Source of the DNA: Clostridium sp. UBA4548
Lineage (GTDB): Bacteria; Bacillota; Clostridia; Clostridiales; Clostridiaceae
NCBI RefSeq assembly: GCF_002387895.1
Contig: NZ_DGLI01000037.1
Location: forward strand, 62,001 to 126,000
Direction: 5' to 3'
Length of the DNA stretch: 64,000 nt
The first letter of the stretch is position 1; each line of letters begins with the position of its first letter. Positions 1 through 8,830 of the stretch are shown here, in pieces. The notes beneath the pieces are model-generated. The model did not search any database and had not been told where the DNA came from. It saw nothing but the letters and a program-made list of their open reading frames with translations. The position numbers were made by a program, and so were the translations under genes.

Positions 1-1
1 G

Positions 2-859
2 ACACCACTTTATATTTTTGGAGCATCTAATATAATTAATGCAATCTTTACACCTTTATTTATGTTTCCTTTAAATATGGGAATAGCGGGTGCTGCATGG
101 GCATCTGTATTATCTATGGTGTTTTCACTAGTAGCTATAACTTATTTATTAATTAAAAGAATTTATAATAAGAGTTTTATAAACTTTCTTAAATCTATGA
201 AGTTAGAGCTAAGTAATACTTTAAGAATTTTAAAAATTGGAAGCTGGGCATGTATACAACAAATTGCAAGACCTATAACAGGGATGCTAATGGTAAGACT
301 AGTTTATGAAGTAGGTGGAAATTCAGCTTCAGCAGCTTTTGGGGCAGGTGGGCAATTATTTAACTATACTTTTATATTTCTTGTTGGGTTATCTACAGCT
401 ATTGCAATTATGGTAGGTCAAAGTCTTGGAAGAAAAGATATTCATGGCTGTGACAATATCATAAAAGAAGGGATGAAATTGGCAGTCTTTAATATGATTT
501 TATTTGCAATACCTTATTTCATTTTTCCGGAGGTAATCATGAAAATATTCTCAAGAGAACATGAAGTTATAAAGGTTGGAGCAGAGTATTTAAGAATAGT
601 TTATCTTGGAGTAATTTTTGTTATATTCCCAACTATTTATGGAGGAGTTTTTCAGGGAGCAGGGGATACCTTCCCTCCTATGATCTCATCCTTAATTGCC
701 AATGTGGTTCTAAAGTTACCAATTGCCTATTTACTAGCTAAGACTTTTAACATGGGAACTAATGGAGTGTGGATAGCAGTTGCCCTATCTGTAATTATTG
801 AAGCAGCAATTATAATTGTTTATTTTAAAAGAAACAAGTGGAAAGAGAAGGTTATTTAA
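2..859 (+). CDS. MATE family multidrug/sodium antiporter, 5'-truncated
   Basis: The open frame runs in from the left edge of the window, so the N-terminus is missing; the methionine at 62 is internal because homologous-looking residues (TPLYIFGASNIINAIFTPLF) precede it in frame. About 285 residues remain, made of repeated hydrophobic helices with the small-residue pattern of the MATE C-terminal half (GAAWASVLS near the start, GQSLGRKD in the middle, FQGAGDTFPPM near the end). MATE proteins are inner-membrane antiporters exporting cationic drugs in exchange for Na+ or H+. It ends two bases before the next start and may be cotranscribed with it. Family call is firm; substrate unknown. Confidence 0.88.
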   Translation, partial: TPLYIFGASNIINAIFTPLFMFPLNMGIAGAAWASVLSMVFSLVAITYLLIKRIYNKSFINFLKSMKLELSNTLRILKIGSWACIQQIARPITGMLMVRLVYEVGGNSASAAFGAGGQLFNYTFIFLVGLSTAIAIMVGQSLGRKDIHGCDNIIKEGMKLAVFNMILFAIPYFIFPEVIMKIFSREHEVIKVGAEYLRIVYLGVIFVIFPTIYGGVFQGAGDTFPPMISSLIANVVLKLPIAYLLAKTFNMGTNGVWIAVALSVIIEAAIIIVYFKRNKWKEKVI

Positions 860-860
860 A

Positions 861-2168
861 ATGTTAGTTAAAGTAAAAATGAATAAAGCTATAAGAGATT
901 TTTTAGAAAGTGATCTTATTTATAATTTAAATGTATTAGGTGTAATAGATAACATGCCTGATGCAGAAATATATGTGGATGATGAAATAGAGCCTAAGGG
1001 AGTAATGGTTAGAAAGGATTATTTTAACTATATATACACAGAAGAGGATGAGTTCATAGATGAAATGTTAGGAAGTCATTTTACTGAAGGATTCTTTGGA
1101 TTCTCAGGACTTAAAAAATCTATAGCAGATAAAATTAGAAGTAGATTCATGAATTCATGGGAAAGTAAGTGTACTCTTTATTATCTACCTGAAGGTGATT
1201 TGGATTTAAGTTTAATAAAAAACCCTGTTAGGGATATAGATGTAAAAGATGCTGAAGTGGTGGATAAGTATTATACATTTAGATCACCCTGGAGCATTCA
1301 TGAAATAAGGGAGGATATAACAAATAGACCTTCCTCTGCGGTATATGTGGAGGGGGATATTACTAGTTGGGTATTAATCCACAAGGATGATTCCATGGGC
1401 ATTATGTATACCAAGGAAGAGTACAGAAAAAGAGGCTATGCGGTGGATGTAACTATTGATTTAGCAGAAAAAATTATTAAAAGAGGAAAAATCCCTTATC
1501 TTCAAATTGTTGAAGGAAATGGCATGTCCCCAGGACTTGCTAACAAGTGTGGATTTATTCCCTATGGAAGATGTGAATGGTTTGGGGTAATTGTAGGAGT
1601 TCCTAAGGATTTTATAGAGTTATCTAAGAAGGGGAAAGAAGTTTTAGTAAATGAGCTTTCCCCAGAGCTTAAAAAGGTTATGAACCTTCAAGACTTAACA
1701 GAAAAACATTTATATAATGCAACCTTTGAGCTAAAGAAAATAGACCATGAACTTGAAGGTTTTAAAGTTGAAAAGATTCAGGATGAGGAAGGTATAAACA
1801 AATGGTGTAAAATTGTAACCTCAAACTATTGTAGCAATAAGGAAGATTATAAAGAGTTTAATGATGAACTATTTAATACAGTTACTAAAGAAAACTCATT
1901 ATTTAATTTATGGATAGGATACTTAAATGGAGGTGAAGTTTCTGCAATAGCTACTTTAGTATATGAGGAGGAGATTTGTGGGATTTACTTTAACGCAACT
2001 GTAGATGGAGTTAAAGAGGAGGAAATTGAAAAAGCCACTATACTAGAAGCTTTAAAATTAGAAGATAAAAACTATATAGAGTTTGTTGTACTTCAAACTT
2101 CTAAAGAAAAAGTAGGGTTATACGAAGATTTGGGATTTGTATTTATACCAGAAGAGAAGTTAACTTAG
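861..2168 (+). CDS. Double-domain GNAT acetyltransferase
   Basis: The start at 861 is chosen because GAGAAGG lies just upstream and it abuts the MATE stop; the longer frame from 816 would overlap MATE. The 435-residue product has a recognisable GNAT acetyl-CoA site around residues 180-200 (TKEEYRKRGYAVDV, the R/Q-x-x-G-x-A/G loop) followed by a helix and an NGMSPGLANKCGF motif-B-like strand. The C-terminal ~150 residues look like a second, degenerate GNAT fold ending in YEDLGFVFIP but lacking a clear CoA loop. The N-terminal part resembles the protein at 30,135. Acceptor substrate is unknown. Confidence 0.8.
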   Translation: MLVKVKMNKAIRDFLESDLIYNLNVLGVIDNMPDAEIYVDDEIEPKGVMVRKDYFNYIYTEEDEFIDEMLGSHFTEGFFGFSGLKKSIADKIRSRFMNSWESKCTLYYLPEGDLDLSLIKNPVRDIDVKDAEVVDKYYTFRSPWSIHEIREDITNRPSSAVYVEGDITSWVLIHKDDSMGIMYTKEEYRKRGYAVDVTIDLAEKIIKRGKIPYLQIVEGNGMSPGLANKCGFIPYGRCEWFGVIVGVPKDFIELSKKGKEVLVNELSPELKKVMNLQDLTEKHLYNATFELKKIDHELEGFKVEKIQDEEGINKWCKIVTSNYCSNKEDYKEFNDELFNTVTKENSLFNLWIGYLNGGEVSAIATLVYEEEICGIYFNATVDGVKEEEIEKATILEALKLEDKNYIEFVVLQTSKEKVGLYEDLGFVFIPEEKLT

Positions 2169-2255
2169 CTACAATTTGGAAAGGTAAAATGATTTAACTT
2201 TTTCAAATAGAGAAGTAATAGAGATGGGAATAAGGGTAAGTTCAGGAGGGGTTAT

Positions 2256-3026
2256 ATGGTAGAGTTAACAAAACAAGAAATGCCATGTCTTGCATCGTTG
2301 AGTAAAGGCAAGCTAAATGTTGGGCTTTGGGCATGTATTGAAGGTAAGATGATGGGAAGAGCATGGGTGGATAAAAAGGAAGACCCATCAATTGGAATAG
2401 TTTCTATTGCGGATTTTTGTTTTCTGTTAGGTAGTAATGATGAAAGTCATCAGCTTTCCATAAAAAAGTTGCTAGAGCAAGCTAAGGGTAAAATTCTTGT
2501 GCCATATAGTAACTACTGGAGTTCATTCATAGAGAAACACTTTTTAAATAATCATAAAAAATATGTTAGATACGCAATGAAGGTGAATTTGGATGAATTT
2601 CATAGGGTTAAGCTTAAAAGCTTTATAGATGTTGTTGAAAAAGAGTTTCGTATTGAAAAAATAAATGAAAATAATTATAGCAAGGTATTAGAAGATGAAT
2701 TTATGTCAGATTGTTGTTCTAACTTTTCATCATTTGAAGAATTTTTGAGCAATGGCATTGGATATATAATCATCAATGAAAATGAGATAATTTCAGGAGC
2801 ATCTTCATACAGTTATTGCAATGGTGCTATTGATATAACCATTGGAACAAAGGAAGAATACAGAAAATGTGGACTAGCATTAGGTTGTGCATCCAAAGTC
2901 ATATTGGAATGTTTAGATAGAAACATATATCCAACCTGGAATGCAGCTAACATAGAATCAGTAGCACTTGCTGAAAAATTGGGATACCACTTTCATGAGG
3001 ATTATTATGTATATTCAATTTATTGA
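2256..3026 (+). CDS. GNAT acetyltransferase (ZmaR-like GNAT_acetyltran type)
   Basis: Start at 2256 follows a strong CAGGAGGGG site. The 256-residue protein has a divergent N-terminal half and a C-terminal GNAT core: TIGTKEEYRKCGLALGCASK (residues about 195-214) is the CoA pyrophosphate loop, and NAANIESVALAEKLGY is the motif-B end that normally closes the fold. This layout matches the family that includes zwittermicin-resistance-type acetyltransferases; that assignment is from memory of the family and the substrate is not predictable. Same strand and similar spacing as its neighbours in the array. Confidence 0.8.
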   Translation: MVELTKQEMPCLASLSKGKLNVGLWACIEGKMMGRAWVDKKEDPSIGIVSIADFCFLLGSNDESHQLSIKKLLEQAKGKILVPYSNYWSSFIEKHFLNNHKKYVRYAMKVNLDEFHRVKLKSFIDVVEKEFRIEKINENNYSKVLEDEFMSDCCSNFSSFEEFLSNGIGYIIINENEIISGASSYSYCNGAIDITIGTKEEYRKCGLALGCASKVILECLDRNIYPTWNAANIESVALAEKLGYHFHEDYYVYSIY

Positions 3027-3117
3027 GGATATGTAGACATTGGGGTTTGATTTTAAAAGTAGTAAGTAACATTAACAAATTATGATGCACTACCTTAGGG
3101 TAAGTCAGGAGGAATTT

Positions 3118-3762
3118 ATGAAAGTTCAAAAAATAAAAAATAGAGGTGTTTTATTTACATATACTACCTCTTCTGGGTGGGATTTAAATATTCATGTAAT
3201 TATGGGAGAAAAATATAATTATATCATTGATACAGGGTTAGGTTCTTTAAGTATGGGGCCAATTAAGGAATATATAAAAGATAGCAATAAACCTATTATT
3301 GTAATAAATACACATTATCATTGGGATCATGTGTGGGGAAATGGTTCATTTCAAGATTCCATAATTATATCCCATAAATTATGTAGAGAAATCATTGAAT
3401 CAAAATGGGAAGAGATGATGGATAAGAATAAGCAATATTGTCAAGGTGAAGTAGAAATGTATCTTCCTAACTTGGTTTTTGAACAGGAGCTTTATTTCCC
3501 AGAAGATAAAATAAGAATTATATACACACCAGGGCATACTATTGACTCCATAAGTGTAATAGATGAGGAAGAAAAAGTGATTAATGTAAGTGATAATATT
3601 GGGGATAATCTTGATGAAATTGTTCCTAATATTTATTGTAAAAAAGAGCTCTATCATGCCACTCTTTTAAAGTATATGGATATGAATTTTGATACTTGTA
3701 TATCAGGCCATAATGTAATTTTAGGGAAGGAAACTATTGAGAAGATATTGAGTATTCTATAA
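3118..3762 (+). CDS. Metallo-beta-lactamase-fold hydrolase
   Basis: The ATG at 3118 is preceded by CAGGAGGAA at ideal spacing, so it is preferred over the ATG at 3082. The 214-residue product carries the zinc-binding THYHWDH motif (residues about 65-71), a second zinc site TPGHTIDS, and a terminal SGHN; these are the hallmarks of the MBL fold (HxHxDH plus two downstream histidines). Family members hydrolyse beta-lactams, thioesters, lactones or phosphoesters; the short length and simple layout point to a general cytosolic hydrolase rather than a true beta-lactamase (no signal peptide). Specific substrate unknown. Confidence 0.88.
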   Translation: MKVQKIKNRGVLFTYTTSSGWDLNIHVIMGEKYNYIIDTGLGSLSMGPIKEYIKDSNKPIIVINTHYHWDHVWGNGSFQDSIIISHKLCREIIESKWEEMMDKNKQYCQGEVEMYLPNLVFEQELYFPEDKIRIIYTPGHTIDSISVIDEEEKVINVSDNIGDNLDEIVPNIYCKKELYHATLLKYMDMNFDTCISGHNVILGKETIEKILSIL

Positions 3763-3837
3763 TAATTTCTACCATTAAGAAACTTTTAATTTATTGCTAT
3801 GCAAAGAGTAAAAGTAGGTAGTATGAGGAGGAAGAAA

Positions 3838-4281
3838 ATGGATAATTTTCTTTTGTTAAAAATACAAGAATATATGATTGATGAATGTGTGGATTTATTT
3901 ATTGGTACATTCACTAAAGAACCGTGGAATGATATTTACGAATCAAGAGAACAAGTAGTGAAGTTTTTTGAGAATCATTTTAAAAATAACTTTTTTGTAG
4001 GTTATGCAGCTATGCAAGATGATAAAATGGTAGCTTTAAGTATTGGAATGAAAAAGCCATGGATAAAAGGGTTTGAATATTATATTGATGAATTTTGTGT
4101 TAGTTATGAAATGCAGGGGAAGGGTATTGGAAGCTGGTTTATAAACGCAATAGAAGAAAATATTAAAGAACAAGGAATGAATGGAATAATGTTAAACACA
4201 GAAAAAGGGTATCCATCACAAAAATTCTATGAAAAAAGTGGGTTTAAAACACTTAGTGACTTAATAATTCTTGTTAAGTAG
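3838..4281 (+). CDS. GNAT family N-acetyltransferase
   Basis: Start at 3838 is chosen for its GAGGAGGAAG site; an upstream in-frame ATG at 3799 lacks one. The 147-residue single-domain protein shows the GNAT core: EFCVSYEMQGKGIGSWFINAIEE contains the Q-G-K-G-I-G acetyl-CoA loop near residue 96, and FYEKSGFKTL is motif B. The FVGYAAMQDDKMVALSIG strand is the usual substrate-side sheet. Nothing shows the acceptor. Part of the co-directional acetyltransferase array. Confidence 0.87.
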   Translation: MDNFLLLKIQEYMIDECVDLFIGTFTKEPWNDIYESREQVVKFFENHFKNNFFVGYAAMQDDKMVALSIGMKKPWIKGFEYYIDEFCVSYEMQGKGIGSWFINAIEENIKEQGMNGIMLNTEKGYPSQKFYEKSGFKTLSDLIILVK

Positions 4282-4398
4282 CATGGAAGTTAAATAGATC
4301 TATATTTGAGAGTTTAATCAGTTATTTATATTAGATAATTAATGCACAATACTAAGGATTACGATTAAATAAAGTTTGATAAATTGGGAGGCAAATAT

Positions 4399-5160
4399 AT
4401 GGAGGTTTCACATATTGTTGAAAGAATTAATGACCTTTTTGAGGTAACAAATAAGGAAGTCTATTCTAGTGAATCTGGGGTTACGTACCATGCATATAAA
4501 GAAGTTAAAAAATTAGGATACTGTGTTAACCTAACTCTGGAAACAATAGAGGAAGCAAGAAGTCAGGGAGTTGATATGATGGTGACACACCATCCTGCAT
4601 GGGAAGAAATATATGGGTTAAAAGAGGCGTGCATAGAAAAACTAATTGAGTATGGTATAAGTCACTACTATAATCACTTACCCCTTGATGACTGTAACTT
4701 TGGCACAAATGAGAGTTTAGTAAAAAAATTAAATTTAAGAAGTGTTAATAAAACCCATGAATGGGAAGGTTTATATTTCGGTAGAATCGCTGAATATGAT
4801 GAAGAAATTGAATTTAATGAACTAGTAAAAAGTATTGAAAATCTACTTGAAGAACCCGTTAAATCTTGGAGGTTTAATAACAAAAGAGTTAAGCGAGTAG
4901 GCATACTCTGCGGTAATGGAGGACCAACAGCTTGCCTTAAGGAAGTTGTAGAAAATAAGTGTGATGTGTACATTACAGGTGAATGTAATTTATATACCAT
5001 TGAATATGCCCAGCTTAAAGGGATAAATCTTATCATTGGAAGTCATACTTTCACAGAAGTCTTCGGAATTGAAAGTTTAGCATTGAAGCTGAAGGAGAAT
5101 ATAAAAGAGCTTGAAGTAGTGAGACTTAATGAAAAGCATTATGAAGCCAATATAAAATAA
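4399..5160 (+). CDS. NIF3-like dinuclear metal-centre protein
   Basis: ATG at 4399 lies 6-7 bases after GGGAGG; the earlier TTG at 4384 overlaps that site and is not used. The 253-residue protein has the two NIF3 metal motifs: MVTHHPAW (adjacent histidines, residues about 59-65) and a C-terminal SHTFTEVFGI (His and Glu), with GILCGNGG before it. NIF3/DUF34 proteins bind two metal ions and assemble as hexamers; their true function is still poorly defined, despite annotation as GTP cyclohydrolase I type 2. Its presence inside an acetyltransferase array rather than beside rpoD/trmK-type genes is unusual for Firmicutes. Confidence 0.88.
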   Translation: MEVSHIVERINDLFEVTNKEVYSSESGVTYHAYKEVKKLGYCVNLTLETIEEARSQGVDMMVTHHPAWEEIYGLKEACIEKLIEYGISHYYNHLPLDDCNFGTNESLVKKLNLRSVNKTHEWEGLYFGRIAEYDEEIEFNELVKSIENLLEEPVKSWRFNNKRVKRVGILCGNGGPTACLKEVVENKCDVYITGECNLYTIEYAQLKGINLIIGSHTFTEVFGIESLALKLKENIKELEVVRLNEKHYEANIK

Positions 5161-5218
5161 GATGGAATGATAGATGTTTAAAGGTTAATAGTTGATTTTA
5201 AATTAAGGGGGGATTTTT

Positions 5219-5803
5219 GTGAGAGAAGCGGCATATGAAAATTATTTTTGGCAAAATGAAAAGATAAGATTAAGACCTTGGAGGGAAGAAGATTGGGAAT
5301 GGCTCTATAATACTGGATTTGATACGTCCTTAGGTAGATTAGCAGGATATAAGGTTAATTTTCCACCAACAGTTTTAGAGGCAAAAGAGTATAGTAAGGA
5401 AGTTGAAAATTGCAAAATAAAAGATGGCAGAACAGTCTTTGCTATGGAAACCTTGGATGGTGTACATGTGGGAAGAATAATTTTTTCCTTAGATGAGGAA
5501 AGACACGGAACCTTTGGAATAGGACTTAGGATTGCTAAAGAATATCAAGGCAAAGGCTATGGGACAAGTGCAATGAAGATACTTTTGCAATATGGCTTCA
5601 TGGAAAGAAGATTAAATAAATGCTCAGCAACTGTTTTAGAAACCAACGAGGGAAGTATTAAATTGCATAAAAGGTTGGGGTATGACCAAGAGGGTTTACT
5701 TAAGGAGAGTATTTATATGAATGGAAGCTATCATAATGAGATATGTTTTGGCTTAACAAAGAAAATGTATTTAAAGAGTATAAGTAATATATGCGAAAAA
5801 TAG
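5219..5803 (+). CDS. RimJ/RimL-type GNAT acetyltransferase
   Basis: A GTG start at 5219 follows AAGGGGGGAT with good spacing. The 194-residue protein begins with ENYFWQNEKIRLRPWREEDW, typical of the RimJ/RimL (Acetyltransf_3) branch, and has GIGLRIAKEYQGKGYGTSAM as the acetyl-CoA loop plus ETNEGSIKLHKRLGY as motif B. Members acetylate ribosomal protein N-termini, spermidine or antibiotics; no feature here decides among these. It ends 16 bases before the APH-type kinase, so the two are probably cotranscribed. Confidence 0.88.
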   Translation: MREAAYENYFWQNEKIRLRPWREEDWEWLYNTGFDTSLGRLAGYKVNFPPTVLEAKEYSKEVENCKIKDGRTVFAMETLDGVHVGRIIFSLDEERHGTFGIGLRIAKEYQGKGYGTSAMKILLQYGFMERRLNKCSATVLETNEGSIKLHKRLGYDQEGLLKESIYMNGSYHNEICFGLTKKMYLKSISNICEK

Positions 5804-5819
5804 GAGCTTAAAGATAAAT

Positions 5820-6752
5820 ATGAATGATTTAATAGTAAATGAAATTTGCCTTAGAAAGCTTCATAAATATCCAGATAAAATCAAGAGATTTGAAATAGGA
5901 CATGGAAATTATGTTTATAAAATATCCTTTAGTAAAGATAAATTTGTAATCAGAATAAATACTGGCGAAGATGTCTATAAAGATACAATATACTGGCTGG
6001 ACAAGTTAATGGTTTTAGGTATCCCAGTCCCTAGAGTTATTAGTAGTGGGAGTTATAATGGACTTTCCTATTTAATTTTAAACTATATACCTGGAAAAGA
6101 CTTAGGAATAGTATATGGTGATTTATCTGATAGTCAAAAACAACTAATTGCTAAAGAAATAGTGAATATACAAAATAAGGTAGCAACATTTCCTAAAAAT
6201 CTAGGATATGGTTATTTAAGCTCATATGAGGATAAGGGCTATAAAAATACTTGGAAAGAAGTTATATTAGAACATCTCCAAAGGTCACGAACCAGAATTC
6301 AAGAAAATAAAGTCTTTGATAGCAGGAAAGTTGATAAGGTTGAAAAGCTATTAGAAAGATATGATAATTATTTTTCGTCTATAGAGCCGATACCATTTTT
6401 AGATGATTTAAGTTCAAAAAATGTGCTGGTACATGATGGTAAATTATCGGGGGTTATTGATATAGATTTTGTTTGCTTTGGAGATAGGATTTACAATGTG
6501 GGATATACAAAAATGGCTCTTATGAGCCTTGACTATGATACAAAGTATATTGATTTTATGATATATGAAATGAAACTGTCTTCATTAGAAAAAGAAGTCT
6601 TGATATTATATTCTCTTTGTTTTTGTGTTGATTTCATGGGAGAAAGAGGAATGAAGATTAAGGATAAAGTAATAAAAGTTGATGAAAAAGAAATTAAAAG
6701 GTTAAATGGAGCTTATGAAAAGATGTATAGGGAATTAATTGGGGGATTTTAA
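5820..6752 (+). CDS. Aminoglycoside phosphotransferase-like (APH) small-molecule kinase
   Basis: The 310-residue product has the APH/choline-kinase layout: an N-lobe with GHGNYVYKISF and a lysine/arginine strand (KFVIRINTG), a hinge near residue 98, then FLDDLSSKNVLVHDG, where D-L-S-S-K-N matches the catalytic loop H-G-D-x-x-x-x-N (His replaced by Asp), and GVIDIDFVCFGD as the metal-binding Asp. Family members phosphorylate aminoglycosides, macrolides, methylthioribose, choline or homoserine. Nothing here supports a resistance role beyond the family name. Weak ribosome site (AGGAGC) 16 bases after the previous gene. Confidence 0.85.
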   Translation: MNDLIVNEICLRKLHKYPDKIKRFEIGHGNYVYKISFSKDKFVIRINTGEDVYKDTIYWLDKLMVLGIPVPRVISSGSYNGLSYLILNYIPGKDLGIVYGDLSDSQKQLIAKEIVNIQNKVATFPKNLGYGYLSSYEDKGYKNTWKEVILEHLQRSRTRIQENKVFDSRKVDKVEKLLERYDNYFSSIEPIPFLDDLSSKNVLVHDGKLSGVIDIDFVCFGDRIYNVGYTKMALMSLDYDTKYIDFMIYEMKLSSLEKEVLILYSLCFCVDFMGERGMKIKDKVIKVDEKEIKRLNGAYEKMYRELIGGF

Positions 6753-6813
6753 AAATTATTAGGGGCTATTAAATAAATCATTATACCATAAGTAAAATCA
6801 TGTGGAGGTAACT

Positions 6814-7272
6814 ATGATTATTGAATTGAATAATAAAAATAAAATAATCTTTGGTGAAAAGATTGATGGTATAAATTATATTTTGAGAGAAGGAGTATAT
6901 GGGGTAGCATTTAATGATGCTGGGCAGGTAGCAGTACTTAAAAATGAATACGGTTATTTTTTGCCTGGGGGAGGATTGGAAGATGGAGAAAAACTAGAAG
7001 AATGCCTAGTAAGAGAGTTTAATGAAGAATTAGGATGTAATATATTTATTGATAAATTTATTGGAGAAGCATCCAAATATTATTTTTCTGAAGCATTTAA
7101 TCAATATAGAAATCCAATTGGATTTTTCTTCAAAGTAATTATTAACGATGATGATTTAGAATCAATTGAAAAAGATCAAACCTTAGTTTGGATGTACCCA
7201 CTTGATTGTATAGAACTTTTACATGAACACCAAGGTTGGGCGGTATTAGAAGCAACAAAACAAACAAGTTAA
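6814..7272 (+). CDS. Nudix hydrolase
   Basis: ATG at 6814 follows GGAGGT. The 152-residue protein contains a complete Nudix box: a glycine-rich start (LPGGGLEDGE) followed by REFNEELG, fitting G-x5-E-x7-R-E-x2-E-E-x-G at roughly residues 50-72. Nudix enzymes hydrolyse nucleoside diphosphates linked to another moiety, often cleaning oxidised or excess nucleotides. The C-terminal part (IGFFFKVIIND, VWMYPLDCIELL) fits the subset with a simple single domain. A second, unrelated-looking Nudix gene lies at 19,723. Confidence 0.9.
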   Translation: MIIELNNKNKIIFGEKIDGINYILREGVYGVAFNDAGQVAVLKNEYGYFLPGGGLEDGEKLEECLVREFNEELGCNIFIDKFIGEASKYYFSEAFNQYRNPIGFFFKVIINDDDLESIEKDQTLVWMYPLDCIELLHEHQGWAVLEATKQTS

Positions 7273-7376
7273 TTTTCAATCTTCTTAATTAAGGATTAGA
7301 CTATGAAAGATATTTGGAAAAGAATAATCAGAAAAAAGTAAAAATAGGGTAAGTAAATATTTTAGGGGGAGATAAT

Positions 7377-7814
7377 ATGGGGATTAGTTTTATACCTATA
7401 GATAAGGATAATTGGCTTGATTGTGTTAATTTAGAGGTGACAGCAGAGCAAGAAGATTTTGTTACGAATAATACTTTTTCTGTACTTCAATCTCATTATG
7501 ATGACAGAAATTACCCAATAGCAATATATGATGACACCGTAATGGTAGGGTTCTTAATGTACCTTTATGATAAAGATTTTAAGTCATACAGATTGAGAAG
7601 ATTTATGATAGATAAGGATTATCAGGGTAATGGATATGGTACACTAGCACTTTTAGAACTCAAAAGGTTAATCAAAGATAAGTATGATAGTGACACACTA
7701 TATACAAGCGTAAAACCTGAAAATAATGTAGCTAAAAGCTTATATAAAAAGGTGGGCTTTAAAAATACTGGAGAAATACGTTGGGGTGAAGAAATATTGA
7801 AAGTTGATATATAG
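7377..7814 (+). CDS. GNAT acetyltransferase, polyamine-acetyltransferase-like
   Basis: Start follows TAGGGGGAG. The 145-residue protein has a short N-terminal helix (NWLDCVNLEV), a central strand VMVGFLMYLYD, the CoA loop RRFMIDKDYQGNGYGTLAL (residues about 72-90) and motif B AKSLYKKVGFKNTGEIRWGE. This pattern, including the ending G-E-x-x-W-G-E, resembles Bacillus BltD/spermidine-type acetyltransferases. It is a clear paralogue of the gene at 19,225 (same length and same motifs at the same positions), suggesting duplication within the array. Substrate is inferred only by family resemblance. Confidence 0.85.
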   Translation: MGISFIPIDKDNWLDCVNLEVTAEQEDFVTNNTFSVLQSHYDDRNYPIAIYDDTVMVGFLMYLYDKDFKSYRLRRFMIDKDYQGNGYGTLALLELKRLIKDKYDSDTLYTSVKPENNVAKSLYKKVGFKNTGEIRWGEEILKVDI

Positions 7815-7888
7815 GTTTATGTCACGTATTTTATCATGCTTATAATTAGTGATTAAACAATGGGGAAGGAAGGACTGAGAATTTAGAA

Positions 7889-8797
7889 ATGAAGGATATA
7901 GGTCAGGAGATTGATTTAGGGGATAATATAAAGTTAGTGTATAAGGAGCCAGAGGTGTTTTCTAAATATTATATTATTTATCATGGCCAGAAGTATGCAA
8001 ATTATTATTTTAGAAAGTCATCATCCTTATTATTAGAGAAAGCAAAACTTATAGATGCGGGTTATTTAATTTCAAAAGATGAGCAGGTTGTTGGTGGGAT
8101 TCTCTTAAAGCCTAATTTTATGGCGGATCTATTTATTGTTCCACCATATAAGGACTATGAATTTATAGGAGACAAAGTAATAAAATACCTAAAGAAAATA
8201 TCAGATAAAAATAAGAATATACTAATTCAAGAAGTGTTAGAGGAGTATTTGCCCTTTTATGAAAGTAAAGGGTGTGCAATTTTTGAAGATGGTTTTTGGA
8301 TGACTAGACCTACAGAGCATATGGAATCCACTGTTCCTGAAAACTATGAGATAAAAGCTGTTAGTGAAGAGTACAAGGAAGGAATTGCAGAGTTGTTAAT
8401 AGCAGCATACTCAGCAAATCCAGCTTTTAAATCAGTGGATAGTAAGGAATCCTATATGGAACATGTAGATAGCGCTATTAAATATAGCAAGGATAATACT
8501 GTCCTTTATAATAGTTCAAGAGTAGTGATTTGCAGGGACACAAATCAGGTTGTAGGGTCATGTTTGCATATGGAATTTGAAGAACTTCCATTAATTATGA
8601 GCTTTGCTGTTAGTCCAGAACATCAAGGAAAAGGAATTGGAAGTTATTTAATTAAGAATTCAATTAGTTGTACAAGTACTATTTATCCAGCAACTAGACT
8701 GTTTGTTTATAGTAATAATTCGGCAATTAAAATTTATGAACACATGGGATTTATTAAAAACAAAACAATCAACGATATGTATTTAGTTAATGACTAA
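7889..8797 (+). CDS. Two-domain GNAT acetyltransferase (paralogue of 15,472)
   Basis: The 302-residue protein has a reduced N-terminal GNAT-like half (VVGGILLKP, VPPYKDYEFIGDKVIKYL, FYESKGCAIF) and a complete C-terminal GNAT: IMSFAVSPEHQGKGIGSYLI carries the acetyl-CoA loop (about residues 246-262) and SNNSAIKIYEHMGF is motif B. The linker with W-M-T-R-P-T-E is shared with the gene at 15,472, which has the same architecture and nearly the same length, so they are duplicates. Start at 7889 follows a GGGAAGGAAGGA tract. Confidence 0.83.
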   Translation: MKDIGQEIDLGDNIKLVYKEPEVFSKYYIIYHGQKYANYYFRKSSSLLLEKAKLIDAGYLISKDEQVVGGILLKPNFMADLFIVPPYKDYEFIGDKVIKYLKKISDKNKNILIQEVLEEYLPFYESKGCAIFEDGFWMTRPTEHMESTVPENYEIKAVSEEYKEGIAELLIAAYSANPAFKSVDSKESYMEHVDSAIKYSKDNTVLYNSSRVVICRDTNQVVGSCLHMEFEELPLIMSFAVSPEHQGKGIGSYLIKNSISCTSTIYPATRLFVYSNNSAIKIYEHMGFIKNKTINDMYLVND

Positions 8798-8830
8798 AGC
8801 GTAAAAATAAATTATTTGGGGGAATTAATC

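Noticed and set aside
4674..5036. 120-codon open frame on the minus strand within the NIF3 gene
   Set aside because: It lies fully inside a well-supported gene and its translation is Ser/Leu-rich without any domain; it is an antisense shadow.
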